In this document: in pieces, positions 1-19,500 of the stretch | How the letters are laid out: every line of letters starts with the position of its first letter | Numbering within the stretch: the first letter of the stretch is position 1 | NCBI GenBank assembly: GCA_008694505.1 | Contig: VZDJ01000301.1 | Location: forward strand, 1,031,485 to 1,095,484 | From: Cyanoderma ruficeps | Taxonomy: Eukaryota > Chordata > Aves > Passeriformes > Timaliidae | Direction of reading: 5' to 3' | DNA length: 64,000 bases | Position numbers and translations under genes: made by a program | The notes under the pieces: generated by a model | Seen by the model: the letters and a program-made list of their open reading frames with translations, nothing else | What the model was told of the DNA's origin: nothing | The model's database searches: none

Positions 1-6559
<6,559 letters not shown>

Positions 6560-8902
6560 TCAGAGGAGCTGCATCAACACAGGCTGGCCAGACAGGGCAC
6601 AGCCTCCACCATGCAGGATGCATGGCATCATCTCAGCACCACTGCTCCTGTCACACCAGGAGGGAGATCTGCAAAAAATATCCCCCTCTTTATATTGGTG
6701 ACTGAACCAGAAAGGAGTACAACATCTCACAGTCACACACTGGATCAACAGCAGAGCTGGGAAAACAGTCTGTGCATGACCAGGAGGTGACGTGCAGGGC
6801 AGAAAGCCATCGCAGGGCAACAGGCCCGCTATGTCTACCAACACGCAGTCAGACCTTTTCAGAGGCACTGCTGTAACCTGATAAAAATCAGCAAATTCAC
6901 TGCAGTGCAACTGGCTCCAACTTGTACAAGGCTACACCATCTTCAACAGACTGATGTCCTGCACAAAGGCTGTGGATCTGATCCCACTACACAGGATGGC
7001 ATTAAGACCTCCAACTCAGGTAGTAACTGTGCTGAAATGTGACTCACTGGAAAAATGGTCAGGCATCATCAGCCCATCTGCACCATGCATTCAACTCCCA
7101 GTGACCAATACAGATGGTGCTAGAGAATTGAAGTTCTGATGAAATAGAATGGAAACAGACAGCATGGAAGGCTTCCTCTCATGCTTAAGAACTCAGTTGT
7201 ACAGTTAAGTGTAGTTAACTAGTAGCAGTTAAGTGCTATGTAGCACTTAAGTAGCCCTCAAGTACAAACAATATATGAAACGATTGGAAGACATCAAAAC
7301 CAAAAACCTTTGGGAATAGAGTACAGGGAAGGCAAAGGTTAGATTAAGGAGAGGTTAACAGAAAAAAAAATCTAATATCTTAAATTCCATCTTTAGCTGT
7401 GGTCCCTCACCTCAAAGAGATGAGAGGGGAACACAGTTTAGAGGAAGGTGACAAGAATAAGCAAATCGTGTAAGGTAGCAGTAGATGACAACTTTTCAGC
7501 CTAGAAAAAAGACTACAAGGAGAAAGGTGGAACTCCGTATGATAGGAGGGGATAAATTCCTAGACAACATGGAAAAAGAGCAAATACAAAATTAATTTTC
7601 ATGTTCTGTTTAAAGAGGAGTTGGAGAATAAGGAAACATCTTGAGCAGAATTTTGGCTTAAACACAGTTATTCTTCACAAAACACACAAATAAGCATGGA
7701 TTCTTCTTTTGCCGCAAAATTTCACAATACTAAAAGCCTAAGTTCAAAAAGACTAGAGAGAAGTTCTGCTTGAGAAAAATCCATGAAGACAAGTGTATCT
7801 GATTTCAAAATTCTGAACTACCAACACTCAGAAGCTGGAGAAAGTATTCTGGAGAAAGTTACACAAGTGCCACATGTTTTTAATCCTCCAAAGGACATGG
7901 CACTGGCCAGAGTGACAGGGCAGCAGGCAAGTGGGATTCAGTCAGGTACACTGGATCCACAGCCTCATCCCTGTGTGTGTCCAGAGGGCACTAACTGTGC
8001 CCATCTCAGGGCAAGCAGCATCCCAAAGGTATGTGATGCCCATTCCCAGCAGCTGAGGGCTCAGCCAAGAACATGCAGCAATAAAGGCAGCTGGTTGTGC
8101 TGTTAGCTGCTGACACAGCAGAAGGGACTCAAGCTCTTTCTCTCATCCACGGCTCCAAGAGCTCATGTCCCTCAACACCCTATAGCTCCAGTCCCACCCA
8201 CAGTGATAAAGCTCACCTGCCTGTCAATATTTCAGCTAGTCTGCTCACAACTTCCCTCACCTTTCCAATAGTTATTCCTCCTCTTATCAGCCACGAAGCA
8301 AAGGCTCCCTGAGTCAGAGCACCAACCACAAAGATCAATAACAAAAAGCTTTCTCAATACTGGGAAACCCAGCAGCCCCACTGAAGCTTTGAGTAGCACA
8401 TCACTCCTCCAAAGATCTGAAAGGGAAGGGCACAACCTATCTGCTGAGCTCTCCTGGGAACTTTGGAAAAGCCATTTAACACACAGCTTTACACACAGCT
8501 TTACCAGTCATTTCAGCCACAGAGGAAAACAGGATGGCCCCTTTGTGAGGAGGAAGTGTCCTCCATGTGCCCAAAGATTTCACACTCTCAGCTGTACTTC
8601 CAGAATGGAAGTAGAGAAATTTAAACCACCCACTGCAGCTCTTCCTTCAGTTTCTGTTTCACTAGAAGAAGCTAGTGAAATAGAATATTTTCCAGGGGTT
8701 TTATTAAATACTCAAGGTGAGGCTGGTGCTCAGGGATCTTCAGTGAGGCACATGGGACCTTCCAGAGATGGATCAGCTTACTACTAGGAGCTGTGCTGTG
8801 AAGGTCTGGGAGGAGGCAACAGCACAGAAAACTTCATTTTGGAAGTTGGGATAGGCTGCAGAGAGCTCAGATTAGAGAAGGGAGAGCTGGTTCCCTCCCT
8901 CG

Positions 8903-8952
8903 TTCTGTCAGTGCCTTGCTGTGTCCTTGGGCAAGGCACCTCTCCTCCCCCT
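8903..8952 (+). mobile_element. Possible second MIR core fragment
   Basis: GCTGTGTCCTTGGGCAAGGC followed by ACCTCTCCTCC resembles the central MIR block (gctgtgtgaccttgggcaag...). Only about 40 bases can be matched and it lies 150 bases from the better copy at 9105, so it could be an independent fragment or chance. Confidence 0.35.
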
Positions 8953-9104
8953 CCACCCTCACCCTACTGCAGGCAGCAAGGTCTGCAGGGCAGGGATTGC
9001 TCCTCACCATGTAAAAAGCCCTGCACTTAATGGGCCTCCTTTGTCTCAGGCCTGCAGGCAGCAGAGTAATAAAAGCAATTACATATTGAGTCCTAATCCT
9101 GGGT

Positions 9105-9195
9105 GAACCAGTGACTCAGGTTAGTCATTTGCCCTCCTTGCCTCAGTTTCCCCCTCTGGAGCAGTGTGGATGTTATTAGTGCCCAGCATCCCTGC
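9105..9195 (+). mobile_element. MIR-type SINE fragment
   Basis: GTGACTCAGGTTAGTCATTT followed by CTTGCCTCAGTTTCCCCCTC and a TGTTATTAGTG tail matches the MIR 3' core (tgacc...ggcaagtcactt...gcctcagtttcc...ataatag) in direct orientation. Short and diverged. Confidence 0.55.
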
Positions 9196-12100
9196 TGGAT
9201 GGGAGAACTTGTATTTAATTGGACTCAAAGCTAAATAGTTGATGGGAGAAAAAGTGATCCAGACTGGTTCTTCTTCTCCAAAAGGAGATTGCAGCTTTGG
9301 CAACACAGATGACAGTTATGTCTCATCTCCTGCAGGCTATTCACTCAACCAGGACCTATTTAACGGACTTTTGGTACACTTCTTCCCTTGAGGCTAATTC
9401 CGTACAGAAAGAGCCAGAATTCTGACATGCTGTACCAGGAAGAGTCTTTTACCTGCTCAATAATTTTGCATTTCATCAAAAAACAACCCTCCTGCCCCAG
9501 AATACCCTAGTGAGACCTGAAGACTTCTCAAAAGTGTAGAAGCATCACTCAATTGTTTCATTCCTCATGGAGATTATAATCACACACACTCCCTAACCAG
9601 CAAATGATGAGAAGACAGCTGTGATGAAAACAGTCTCCTACACCAGCTCAGACACACAGACAGCAGAACAATAGTGCTTCAGCTTTCACTTAAAAACTAT
9701 TTCTCTAATCCCAGGCCACTTAAGCTAATGTGGAAAGATGGCCAAACGAGTGGTCAGTGTTAACAAGACAGCATAGCCTGGAAATGCTGAAGGTGCTGCC
9801 TGGGATCCAATTAAACCAAAATAATAAAAAAGTGCCCTATTAAAATGCAAGATACCCTTAAGATATTCCAAGATCCTTTTCATTCCTTTCAGTCCAGCGA
9901 CCATCTGTCTAAATGTTATCAGCAGAGCAGCCATTCCACTGCATTTATACACTCACATGCCACAGCCGAATGCCGTGTCCCCATTTGCTCTTTAAATAAC
10001 TATTAATCTCCTCGCACTTATCCTCATGCTGACACAAGCAGCTGTTGGACTCCCCTTCGAGTCCCACCGGCCTTGCAGCTTCCCCGGCCCCCGGGTCCCC
10101 TCCCCAGGCAGGTGCTCCATCCCGGTGACAAAGCCACCAGGTCTGCACACACGAGCACCAAGCCCGGTCTCGCTGCTCTGCCCCAAGGCAGGCGTGGAGT
10201 TGTTTGCGCTCAGGGGGTCAACACCTGAACTGCTTGCAAGGTTTTGGAGGAATCTGATAAGGCTTCGGGAGGCACACGCCTTCTGACAACAGGACAATTA
10301 GAGGGGCAGCCGGCCCGGGGAAGGCACACGCAGGAATTCATCCCCCTGGCCCCAGCAGCGCTGGGGATGGGGAGAACAAAGAGAGGCTGCAGACTCTGTC
10401 TGCAAGGTATTGCCCCTCAGGAGGGGGCTGCAGGGCGTGTGTTTGCACACACACCGCCTCCTTTCACCATTCACAGAAAGGAACACAACAGCATTTAATC
10501 CAGAAATTAATTCTTGGCAGGTTGGGAGCCCAGACTTTAACACATGCTCAAGTTTTGCTGTGGGTCGTTTTAAATGACTGAAATGTAGCCCGACCACTGA
10601 TTCGTGATATAAAGAGAAAGCTATTTGGTGGAAAGAAATTAATTGCATATAAAGCTGAAAGAACAGATTCGCTAATTTTCAGTGCCTTTGTTTGCTATTT
10701 TGTTCCCTCCACCAAGTTTCTGAAAATACTGTATTAGTACCACTGAACCATTACAAAAACCTTCAGGCAAGTCTAACTGCAAATAATTAAAGAGCTACAA
10801 CCTGATCTTAGACTATGTATTTCAGAACATCATTTCAATAATGCATCTTGAACTATCAGTTTCGCTTCCTATATCCCATCAGCTTCACTTTCAGGTTCTC
10901 ATGCTAACTCATGCTTGTGGATTAGGAGAAACAGGGTTCTACTGGAGGGGTTGCTGAATTAAAACCAGACTGAAAACTGAAGCTGGTTTAGGCAGGGCTC
11001 TGCTGCCGGGAGGGTTTCTCTCCCCGGGCACACGGGGGACCGGGTACAGCGGAGCCTGTAGCCAGCGGCTCCGGGGCACTTGCCACCAGAGGGCAATGCA
11101 AAGGCTGCAGCTGGGCAGAACCGGGGAAGATGCCCCAGTCCACCCAAACCGCGGCCCTCCTCACCTGCCCTGCAGCAAGAACGCACCCCGGGCCCTCCGG
11201 CTTAAAGCCCGCTGTGCTAATTAATAAGGTTATGAGAAAGCGCTGCAAAAAGACCCTCCGTTGGAAAGGAAGTAACTAATGCAAGTCATGAAAAGCTCTG
11301 AAGGGGACTTCCACACCAAAAATCCCCTAAAATACACAGCTCCAGCTATTAACTACCCAGTTAGCAGCATTTCGGAGTTTTGAGAGTTTCTCCGCTTGAG
11401 AAAACAGACGAAAAGTTACCATCTTCAGGTGTAGACCACCTAGACGCCTCCACCCCATCAAAACCCTTCTCCCTAACACCAAAAGAACAAGCATTACCAT
11501 ACACACCTACTGACTGCATTTTAATTGTAACCACTGGACCTGTCCAGCTCAACAGCAGTGTCCAACTACTCAAAAGCCTTGCAAGACACCTGGTGCTTAT
11601 TCTCCAAAGATATGAGATGATGAAACTAATAAACTACCATGGTTTTTAGCAACAAGAAAATTTGCACAGAACCTTGGAAATTCTGTGCTTTGTCCTTAAC
11701 TGTACTGCAAAGATGCTCTAGGGCTAAGTCTTGTAGGACTAGTAACTTATAGCAATATTTCAGTGCTGGCCCAGGGAAATAATCAGATTCCTGCTGGAGA
11801 ACAGCTATCTTAAAAGCAGTAAGATAAATGTTTCCTATCCAAATCAGATGTCAGACACCTCAAATATATCCAGAAATACTTAAATCCACCTAAGTTTTCA
11901 AACCATGCTAGCAAAGGTTTTTAGTAGGTGGAAATAAGTCCCTTAAGCACAACAGAAAGGCTTCTATCACAATTATTAACCAAGACATTGCTGACTGCCA
12001 GTTGCTCAGATGGCAGCTGATACAATACCCCATGTCAGCGTTCTGCCTGTGCCGTGACAGAGCAGTGCCAAGAAATAAAGGGCTCCACCCATGGCCCTCA

Positions 12101-15100
12101 GCTAAGATCAGGGCTGAAGCAGAGATAGCTCAGCTCACCCATCGCAATGAAAGCTGTGATTTGGTTTGCCTCTCTAGTCTGTTTCCTCATATAAAAAACC
12201 TCAAACAAACAAAACAAAGGAAAAAAACCCTCGAAACAAATCAAACAAAAAAAAAAAAAGGGAGAGAGACTGGAAAATTTGTTTATGAGGAACAAACTCA
12301 GTTTGGACACTGTTCTGGTCTCCTCCAAGCAATGAGGGGAAGATGTGCACAACTCATTTCTACACCAGCCTGGCCGCACTGCCCCCAGCTCCAGTTCTAA
12401 AATGGAAACAAATCCTGTGGGTCTATTTTGCAGAGGCTTTTCCACAGAGCAACTGTGCAGCTGAGAACACCAAGCACTCGGAAGCCCTCAGATAAAATGA
12501 TAATGCGCACCATATACTCAATGTGAAAAGCAAGGGAACAAATAACTCCGGCTGAGCCAAAGATACCAACAGTTACCAAGATTGATTTGTTCTAGCACAG
12601 TGCCTGGAAACCTATCTGATTTGAGTAATCCTACTGTTGGGTCATTGCTTTTTCCAGGAAGAGAGGAGGCTATTTCCCATCCCAGTGGTATAACAGGTTC
12701 CCAGTGCAATGGAGGGCATTGCATTAAAAGAAGCCCTGGAGTCAATCACTCCTGTCCTGGATATTAGACTGGCTGCAGCACAACCAAACAGCCTCTCCTC
12801 AGCTCAATCCCACCTGTAAGCAGAGAGCACAAATATTTCTGTACATTTTCTCCTGTACTACTAAGAAGGGAATCTGTTTGAGCTCTACAGGGCTGTGCAA
12901 TTGTACAACCACTGTAATTTTAAGAAACTAAATGCAAGAGTAATGAAGAAAAAAATCATTCTTCCAAGAGGAACAAAAACCAAAACCCCATGAGTGGCAC
13001 ACACAATCCTCCTGCACAGGTGTTTCATGTTAAGTAGTCAGATAACCCCAGGAGTTGCCTGGACAGCTTCCAACACCACCTAAATACATAAGGAAAGCTA
13101 AGGAAGACACTCCAATCAGCTGGGGAGGAGGAAAAAACAAACCAAACCCAACCCCCAAAAACTACTCTCTTCCCCTCAAAAAACCCACCATTAAATGACC
13201 AACTCAAATCATACCACTATGTTTCAAGCTTAAACACTTCACTACTCTTCCCACTTTAGCAGAGCATCCCTTCCGTCCCAGCCATCCCAAACAGCCCTAC
13301 AGCCCATTTGGTGAGCAACACACCACAGGAGCTGAACAGAAGAAATCAGTGCACAGCAGTAATTTGCAAACACACACAGAATCACATGTGAAAAACAATC
13401 TGGCTTGTGTACTGGAGGAGGCAGAAGAGTCTGTGCCATTTTCACCGGGATGAGCTATTCCAGCAGGCACACAGTGCCACACCTACACCCTTCAGGTTCA
13501 CAGAAGCAGCAAAATTTTAAGAGCCATACCCTGTAAGGCTGCAAGTCACATTTCACCAAGCCACAGTACTGTTGAACACAGCAGAACTTCAAGTGAAAGT
13601 CCACACAAGCAAGTATTTCTGGGCTCAGAGACAAATTAATGAAAAGCAATGTGAGGGCAAGTTTCTGTCCAGCCGCAAGGGCTGTAAACTTTGGAGTTGT
13701 CTTGTTCCCCCCCAGCTGTAATAGTTTTCTGATTTAGCAAAACTTTGAATTTCGCCCCCTGGTTCATTCATTTAACTCAGCAAGAAGTGTTTTTCAGCCA
13801 GGAGCAGGGTGTCTTTTAAAACAAGCACAGCCCAAAGCAGGAATGCCTGTAATTCCTGACTCCTACCACCTGCCACAGGTTCACGTAAAAGACCTTGTCT
13901 AATTCGAGAATTATCAGAATGACAGTGCATCCCACTTCACAGAAATATTAAGGCTGAACACTCTACACTGTGTAAATACTTCTAAATATTTTCCAGTGCA
14001 TATAAAAATAATATCCCTGACCTCCCCAGAGAGCATTTTAGGCCCTTAAAAAAAATAAATTCTAAACTGGGCTCTTGAAAAAAGTTGTACTTGCATAGAA
14101 AGCAACGGGTTTCTGAAAGTCAGACTATTTTAGGGTTTTTAGACTATAAAGCTTTCATAAAACAGAAAAAAAAATCCCTTTCATAAACATAAACCACTTT
14201 CATTAGAGTATCTCAGCTATGCTCAGTTATTTTGAAATTTCCGACAGTTTAAAACAGGAAAGTCCAAGATCCACCCCCACTGCACACAGTCATTTCTTGA
14301 CCCTGAGCTTTTGCTCAGCAATTTATTTGACATGTAATTTGAAAACACATAAACAAAAAAGAGAGGAAGGCAGGAAAAAAAAAAGAATATCATACAATAT
14401 CATCTCTATGAAATGCATGAAATCACAAGACATTAGAACTTCATGATCTTAAAAGAAATTGATTAATAACCCAAACACTCAGCTTCCTAAAACTGAAAGA
14501 GAGGCCAAGAGTTTCCTACGTTCTCCTATTACCAGCTGGACAACACAATGTCAACAAAGATCTGAAGAGCCATAAAGTACAGATAAATAGGAAAAACACC
14601 CCCTCATGCTCTCAGGAGAGGTAAACATAACTTGACAAAGACAAAGACTTGCATCAGAAAAACCAGAAAAAGACTGCAAGATCTCGGCAAGGCTTTTTTT
14701 GCCTTATTTCAGTGGCTGACAACAACTGTAAGATTCCAGCTCAGTCAGCTGCCCAGAAATCCTGTGTGCTGGGTTTGTACAACAATGCTGAAAAGCTGGA
14801 TTAAAAAAATAAAAATAGAACTTTAAACATTAAGAGGAACCAATTAAAATACAAATGGGGAGGTGGGGAGGAGAAGCAGGGGCTGCAGAGGAAAACACCA
14901 GTAGTTGATTAAAGCTGTCTTTTTTCTTCAACTCTTTACTGGACGGTAACCACTGATGTTATCAGTCATTTCAGACATGCAGCATTTTATTGTGTTGAAA
15001 GGGCAGCTTAGGCTGGACAGGATATCTGTGTGTCATCCACAGTGAAAGGCTGCAGGCACAGTAACCACCAAAGTATGGCCAAAGGGCACAAAGACAGTGA

Positions 15101-18100
15101 ATAACCAGGGTTGAATAGAACCAGGAATTGAAGTTAGCTCCCAAATTCATCATTATGCTCAATAAAATCCAAATGCATCATCTTTTAAACACAAAAGTAA
15201 AATACCCCAGCTAGGTAGCATTTTAGTCAGAACAAGAAATTCAGATGATCTGCAAGTCAAGCAGTTAAACACACAGAAAAAAAGAAAAAAAAAAAGCCAC
15301 ACACATAAACCCCCCACGCCCACTCTTTGAAGCATGGTGCAACTATGGAATATAAGAATTCATAAGAAGAGTTATAGGAGGGCAAAGGGCAGATTAAAAC
15401 AAGTTAGAGCAAGCAGAGGAAAAGGGTTACATGGCAGCATCAGAGCCCTTATAGATTAAAAGGAAGATCTACTGGGTCTTCTAATGTATTTGGCCATTTC
15501 TTCTGTCCAAATCAAGCAAGAAAACTCCTGGATGGTGTTCCCAAAAGCCTGGGCACCAAGCAGCAGACTGAAAAGCTTTCAAGACTGAGAGGGGAGTCAA
15601 GAGGACTGGAAGCCAAATTCTGATTAGATCCCAACTGCAGAGAACAAAAGGAGGCAGGGCTTTGCCTTCCAACGCTATTTTTTGTATGAAAGCAGTTCCT
15701 GGCCTGCACCAAGCAGGCATTGCCTGAGCCCAAGGATCTGCTGGGACTCAGTACAGCAGGATACACACAGCCAGGAGACCCCTTACTCACCCTGCCTCTG
15801 TAGTTCACATCACTGCTGCAGCCTACTCAGAGGTGAGCAGGAACTTTATATGGTGTTTTCCAAAGATGCCAGGCTGTGCACACATGAAACCCAAAAGCTG
15901 GTCTTTGAGAGAGGGGGGTGTGAGCACACAGACACAGAAGCAAAGGCACTGCTTCTTCCACAGTGACTTCACTCCATCAGCTTTACAAACATCAAGAATA
16001 TCCTCCCCAACTATATAAATCACTGCACCATGTATTCTGCACATGCAGGATTTCCAGTGGGCTCTCTGGCATGGGGTCTCCTATGTCTAACAGCAAAAAT
16101 AAACCCAGTTTTCAGTACTTCCCTCCAGGTCCAATACTACTGACTTCAGCAAACACCAGGACACTCGGTGCCATGGTCACTTATGCAAGGCACAGCTTCA
16201 GAGATTTACATTCCAGGTATTCAGCTGCATAGACCTTCCCCTGTGCAGACAGAAAGGTGTTCTTCCACATTTTTGAGTAACAATATACCTACTAATTTCC
16301 ATCTGATACCACATTAAACTCCCTACCCCTCCAACCTGAATATTCACAATTCCTTTCAGACACAAAACACAGGACTGACCAAGGCTCATCTCAACAACTT
16401 TCCCACCTTAGTATCAAGCAGTAGTTTCCTGTTTCCAAAGTATTGGTGACACCTAGCTAGTGCACAATCTGGTTTCCTTTTAGAGAACTTCTTGCACACT
16501 TTCCTGCAGCTGAAAGAAGGTGGAGGGAGATCTACTCGTCTATTCAGTTCTAGGCAGCCACCACCACCACTCCTGAGGGAGCCAATTCTTCGACCATGGA
16601 TGAAATGCAGAGAAACTGCAGCAGCGAGAAATCACAGTAGAGGTTTGCAGAGGCTACTGAGAATCTCAGAGCATAACTTAAATGTGCAGAATCCAAATTT
16701 TACAGAGCACTCAGTCAGAACTTTATTAATTTTTCTGAGCCATCACTCTCCAAAAAACACTTCTGTGATTCCCAAAAATACCATGACATTACCTAAAAAA
16801 GCCAAAACAAACAAGCAAAATGATTAAATATACTTTTCAGTCATCTCCCATACAGCAGAGAGATCCAGCTGCTGACTCAACACTTCTGCTGGCATCCACC
16901 TATTCCTATTGTTCTGCTCCCCTTGGCTCCCGAGGCAACACACTCCAGCCCTGTGCATCATCCCCTGACACAGCTGGACCACAGCTCTGCAGCATAGTGA
17001 TTTCTGCCTCAGCAGCACAGCCCTAAAGCCCAGCACCTCCTCCCCTCTCCCCAGAGCTGGCAAGATTCTTTGTATTTACTTCCTAGATGTGGATTAAAAC
17101 TGAAAGATTCATATCTGCTGAGACACAATCCATCCCTTTCATTCCCAGACACTACCCCACCATAAAACATTTCCCCTTTCCTCCCTAAACTGGGCGTTTC
17201 CTCCCACTTTCTTGCCCTTGGTAAAACCATTCATCTTTTTGCCATCTTGAGGAAGTTGGACTCATCTCAAATTTCACCAGGTCCCCTCGTATACCACTTC
17301 CCAAAGTCCTTGGGGGGAAGTTTAATCCGGATCCAAACTCTGGAATCAATCCCAAGAGGCTGCTGGGCTCCAATCAATGCATTAATTTTCAAGCATGCTC
17401 AGCCTTGCCACTTGGGTCCACTTCCAAAGTGAGCGGACGACTGAGCACAAGCCCAGAAATACATCACACCTCAAGCCATCCACTCCAGATACTAACACAC
17501 ACACCCTGGTTAGAACACTGCTCCTTCAGTTGTTTCACTAAGACCCCAGGTGAAACAGCAGGTGGCAGGGGATTTGCAAAAATACAAGATATCATTGAGC
17601 GTTCTTGGATCGACTCCCAGTTGACTCAACCCTGGTACAAATTAAAAAACAAAACCCAACAGGCATCCCAAAAAAAAAAAAAAAGGCAATCACCAAAAAG
17701 TTCCCCTGCATATCTCCCATTTTTTGTTGATTGTTTGTGCATGGAGCTGATAACAATAGTAAGTAATTTCAAATAAAATCACCAAATTTAGATTCAAGTT
17801 CTTGAAGAGGATCCAAGTTTACTTTGCCAGTGCCAAGGACCTAAACCTTTCCTGTGTCTTATCTGAGACTTCCTGAACAGTTGTCTCTTACTGGGTTTGC
17901 TCCTTATATTAGTAGCCTTACAGAAATAAAAACCCCAATCACCTTAAATGTCATCCTGCTCTTTGTTCCTTGCTCAAGCAGCTAAGCTAACCCTGGAAAG
18001 CCTCTCACAGGTTCTCCTTTAGAAGGGATCTGAGATTCTCACCCAGGACCCAATGTGTTTATAAGAAATAGCACAGAGAAACACAGGGGTGAACCTTTCT

Positions 18101-19472
18101 TGTCAGTAGCTCACAGTCAAATCATCACTTGCAAAGCCTTGTATGTTCTGGGCTGCTGTACAAAAAGCTTTATGCCATGGTCTGCTCCTACTGAAAAGCA
18201 GCTCTTTAATCCATCTGACAATTACCTCCTCTCCCAGCACAGCAAAGTTCTGATGGGAAGCTCTGGGAGACTGAAGACTGGAAGATTTCTCAGAAATCAT
18301 TTACTATTGTAACTGAAGAAGCCAAAACAGAACAGGGAGATTTTTAAGAACAGCAAGTTTATTCATTGGAGAGACCCACCCGCATGCCTGATTATGGCTG
18401 AGCTCATGTGTCACTCCAAAGATCATGGCCTTGGAGAGTTGACAAGGGACTGCAAGGATTATGGCACTGAGACCGCAGAGAATCCAAAAAACGTGTGTGC
18501 AAGGGAAAAAAAAAGTTGAACCTTAACACCCTTGGAGAGAAATTATTTTCCTCTTAATTCTACTTGATACCAAAAGTGACTTAACACTAATCCAGGCCAA
18601 GTGGCAGAAAGAGCTTTGAGCTCACTTCTCTGCTGGAGAGGATGGAGTGCTGCTGTTAGACTATAAGAAGCTCCTCTCCTTTCTGATGATTTATGCAACC
18701 TTGCTTTAAAAGAGTTGCATTCATTTTATTGCCTACTCTGCACATTCTCAAGAGGCGTTGGAGGCAGTGCCAGAAAAATAACAGGGTTTAACAATGTCTA
18801 GAACAAATCCATCGGTGCAAGAGCTCCTTTCTGAAGCGTTTCCAGATTTTTTTTTCCAGTGGGAACATTTTGTAAATAGAATTTAAAATTTGCCTTGAGC
18901 CAGGCAACACCCGCTTTTATTCAACCCTCCACGATAATGAAATAAGTAGTTTCTCCACTAGTTATAACTAATGCCTTCCAGAGGAAAAAGTGCAAAGCAA
19001 ATGGTTTACACCCTCTCACATCCCACATCCACAGCTTTCCTGTTGCAGATGCCATGTCTTCTTCACAGAACTACTGAAGCCTCTGTCCCACAGTAAACAG
19101 AGCTGCAACTGGAAATAACCCCTTCCACAAGGCATAACTTGACAAATGCAAACCAAAAGGTTGCCACCAGATGGGCTGAAACACAAGGCAGAAGCTCCTT
19201 TCTGGTGTTTCTCTATGCCCAGGGAGAAAAAAAGAAAGCAATTTCACTCAACTTAAAGCCATTAGTTTGTTATTTAAAACAAACCAGGTAAAAAAGAAAG
19301 AAAAATAGCTCCTAAGGGAGCTAGGTAATAGGATCACTAGGCTCATGTTGGAAGAAATCAGAGAAATCAGATGTTGGTGACACTGCTGAAGATTCAAACC
19401 ATCAGGCCAATAAAAATAACAGGTCAAAACAGCAGTTCTAGTCCCTAAGGAAAAAACATTTCCAGACTATGG

Positions 19473-19500
19473 ATATATACATATATATACATATATATAT
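19473..19500. repeat. AT/ATAC microsatellite
   Basis: Short run of ATATATAC and AT units inside the deltaN-to-exon 4 intron. No gene signal nearby. Confidence 0.85.

Noticed and set aside
7370..7620. Segment resembling an internal retroelement piece (GAAGGTGACAAGAATAAGC and following)
   Set aside because: I could not tie it to a specific family, and there are no terminal repeats or coding remnants.
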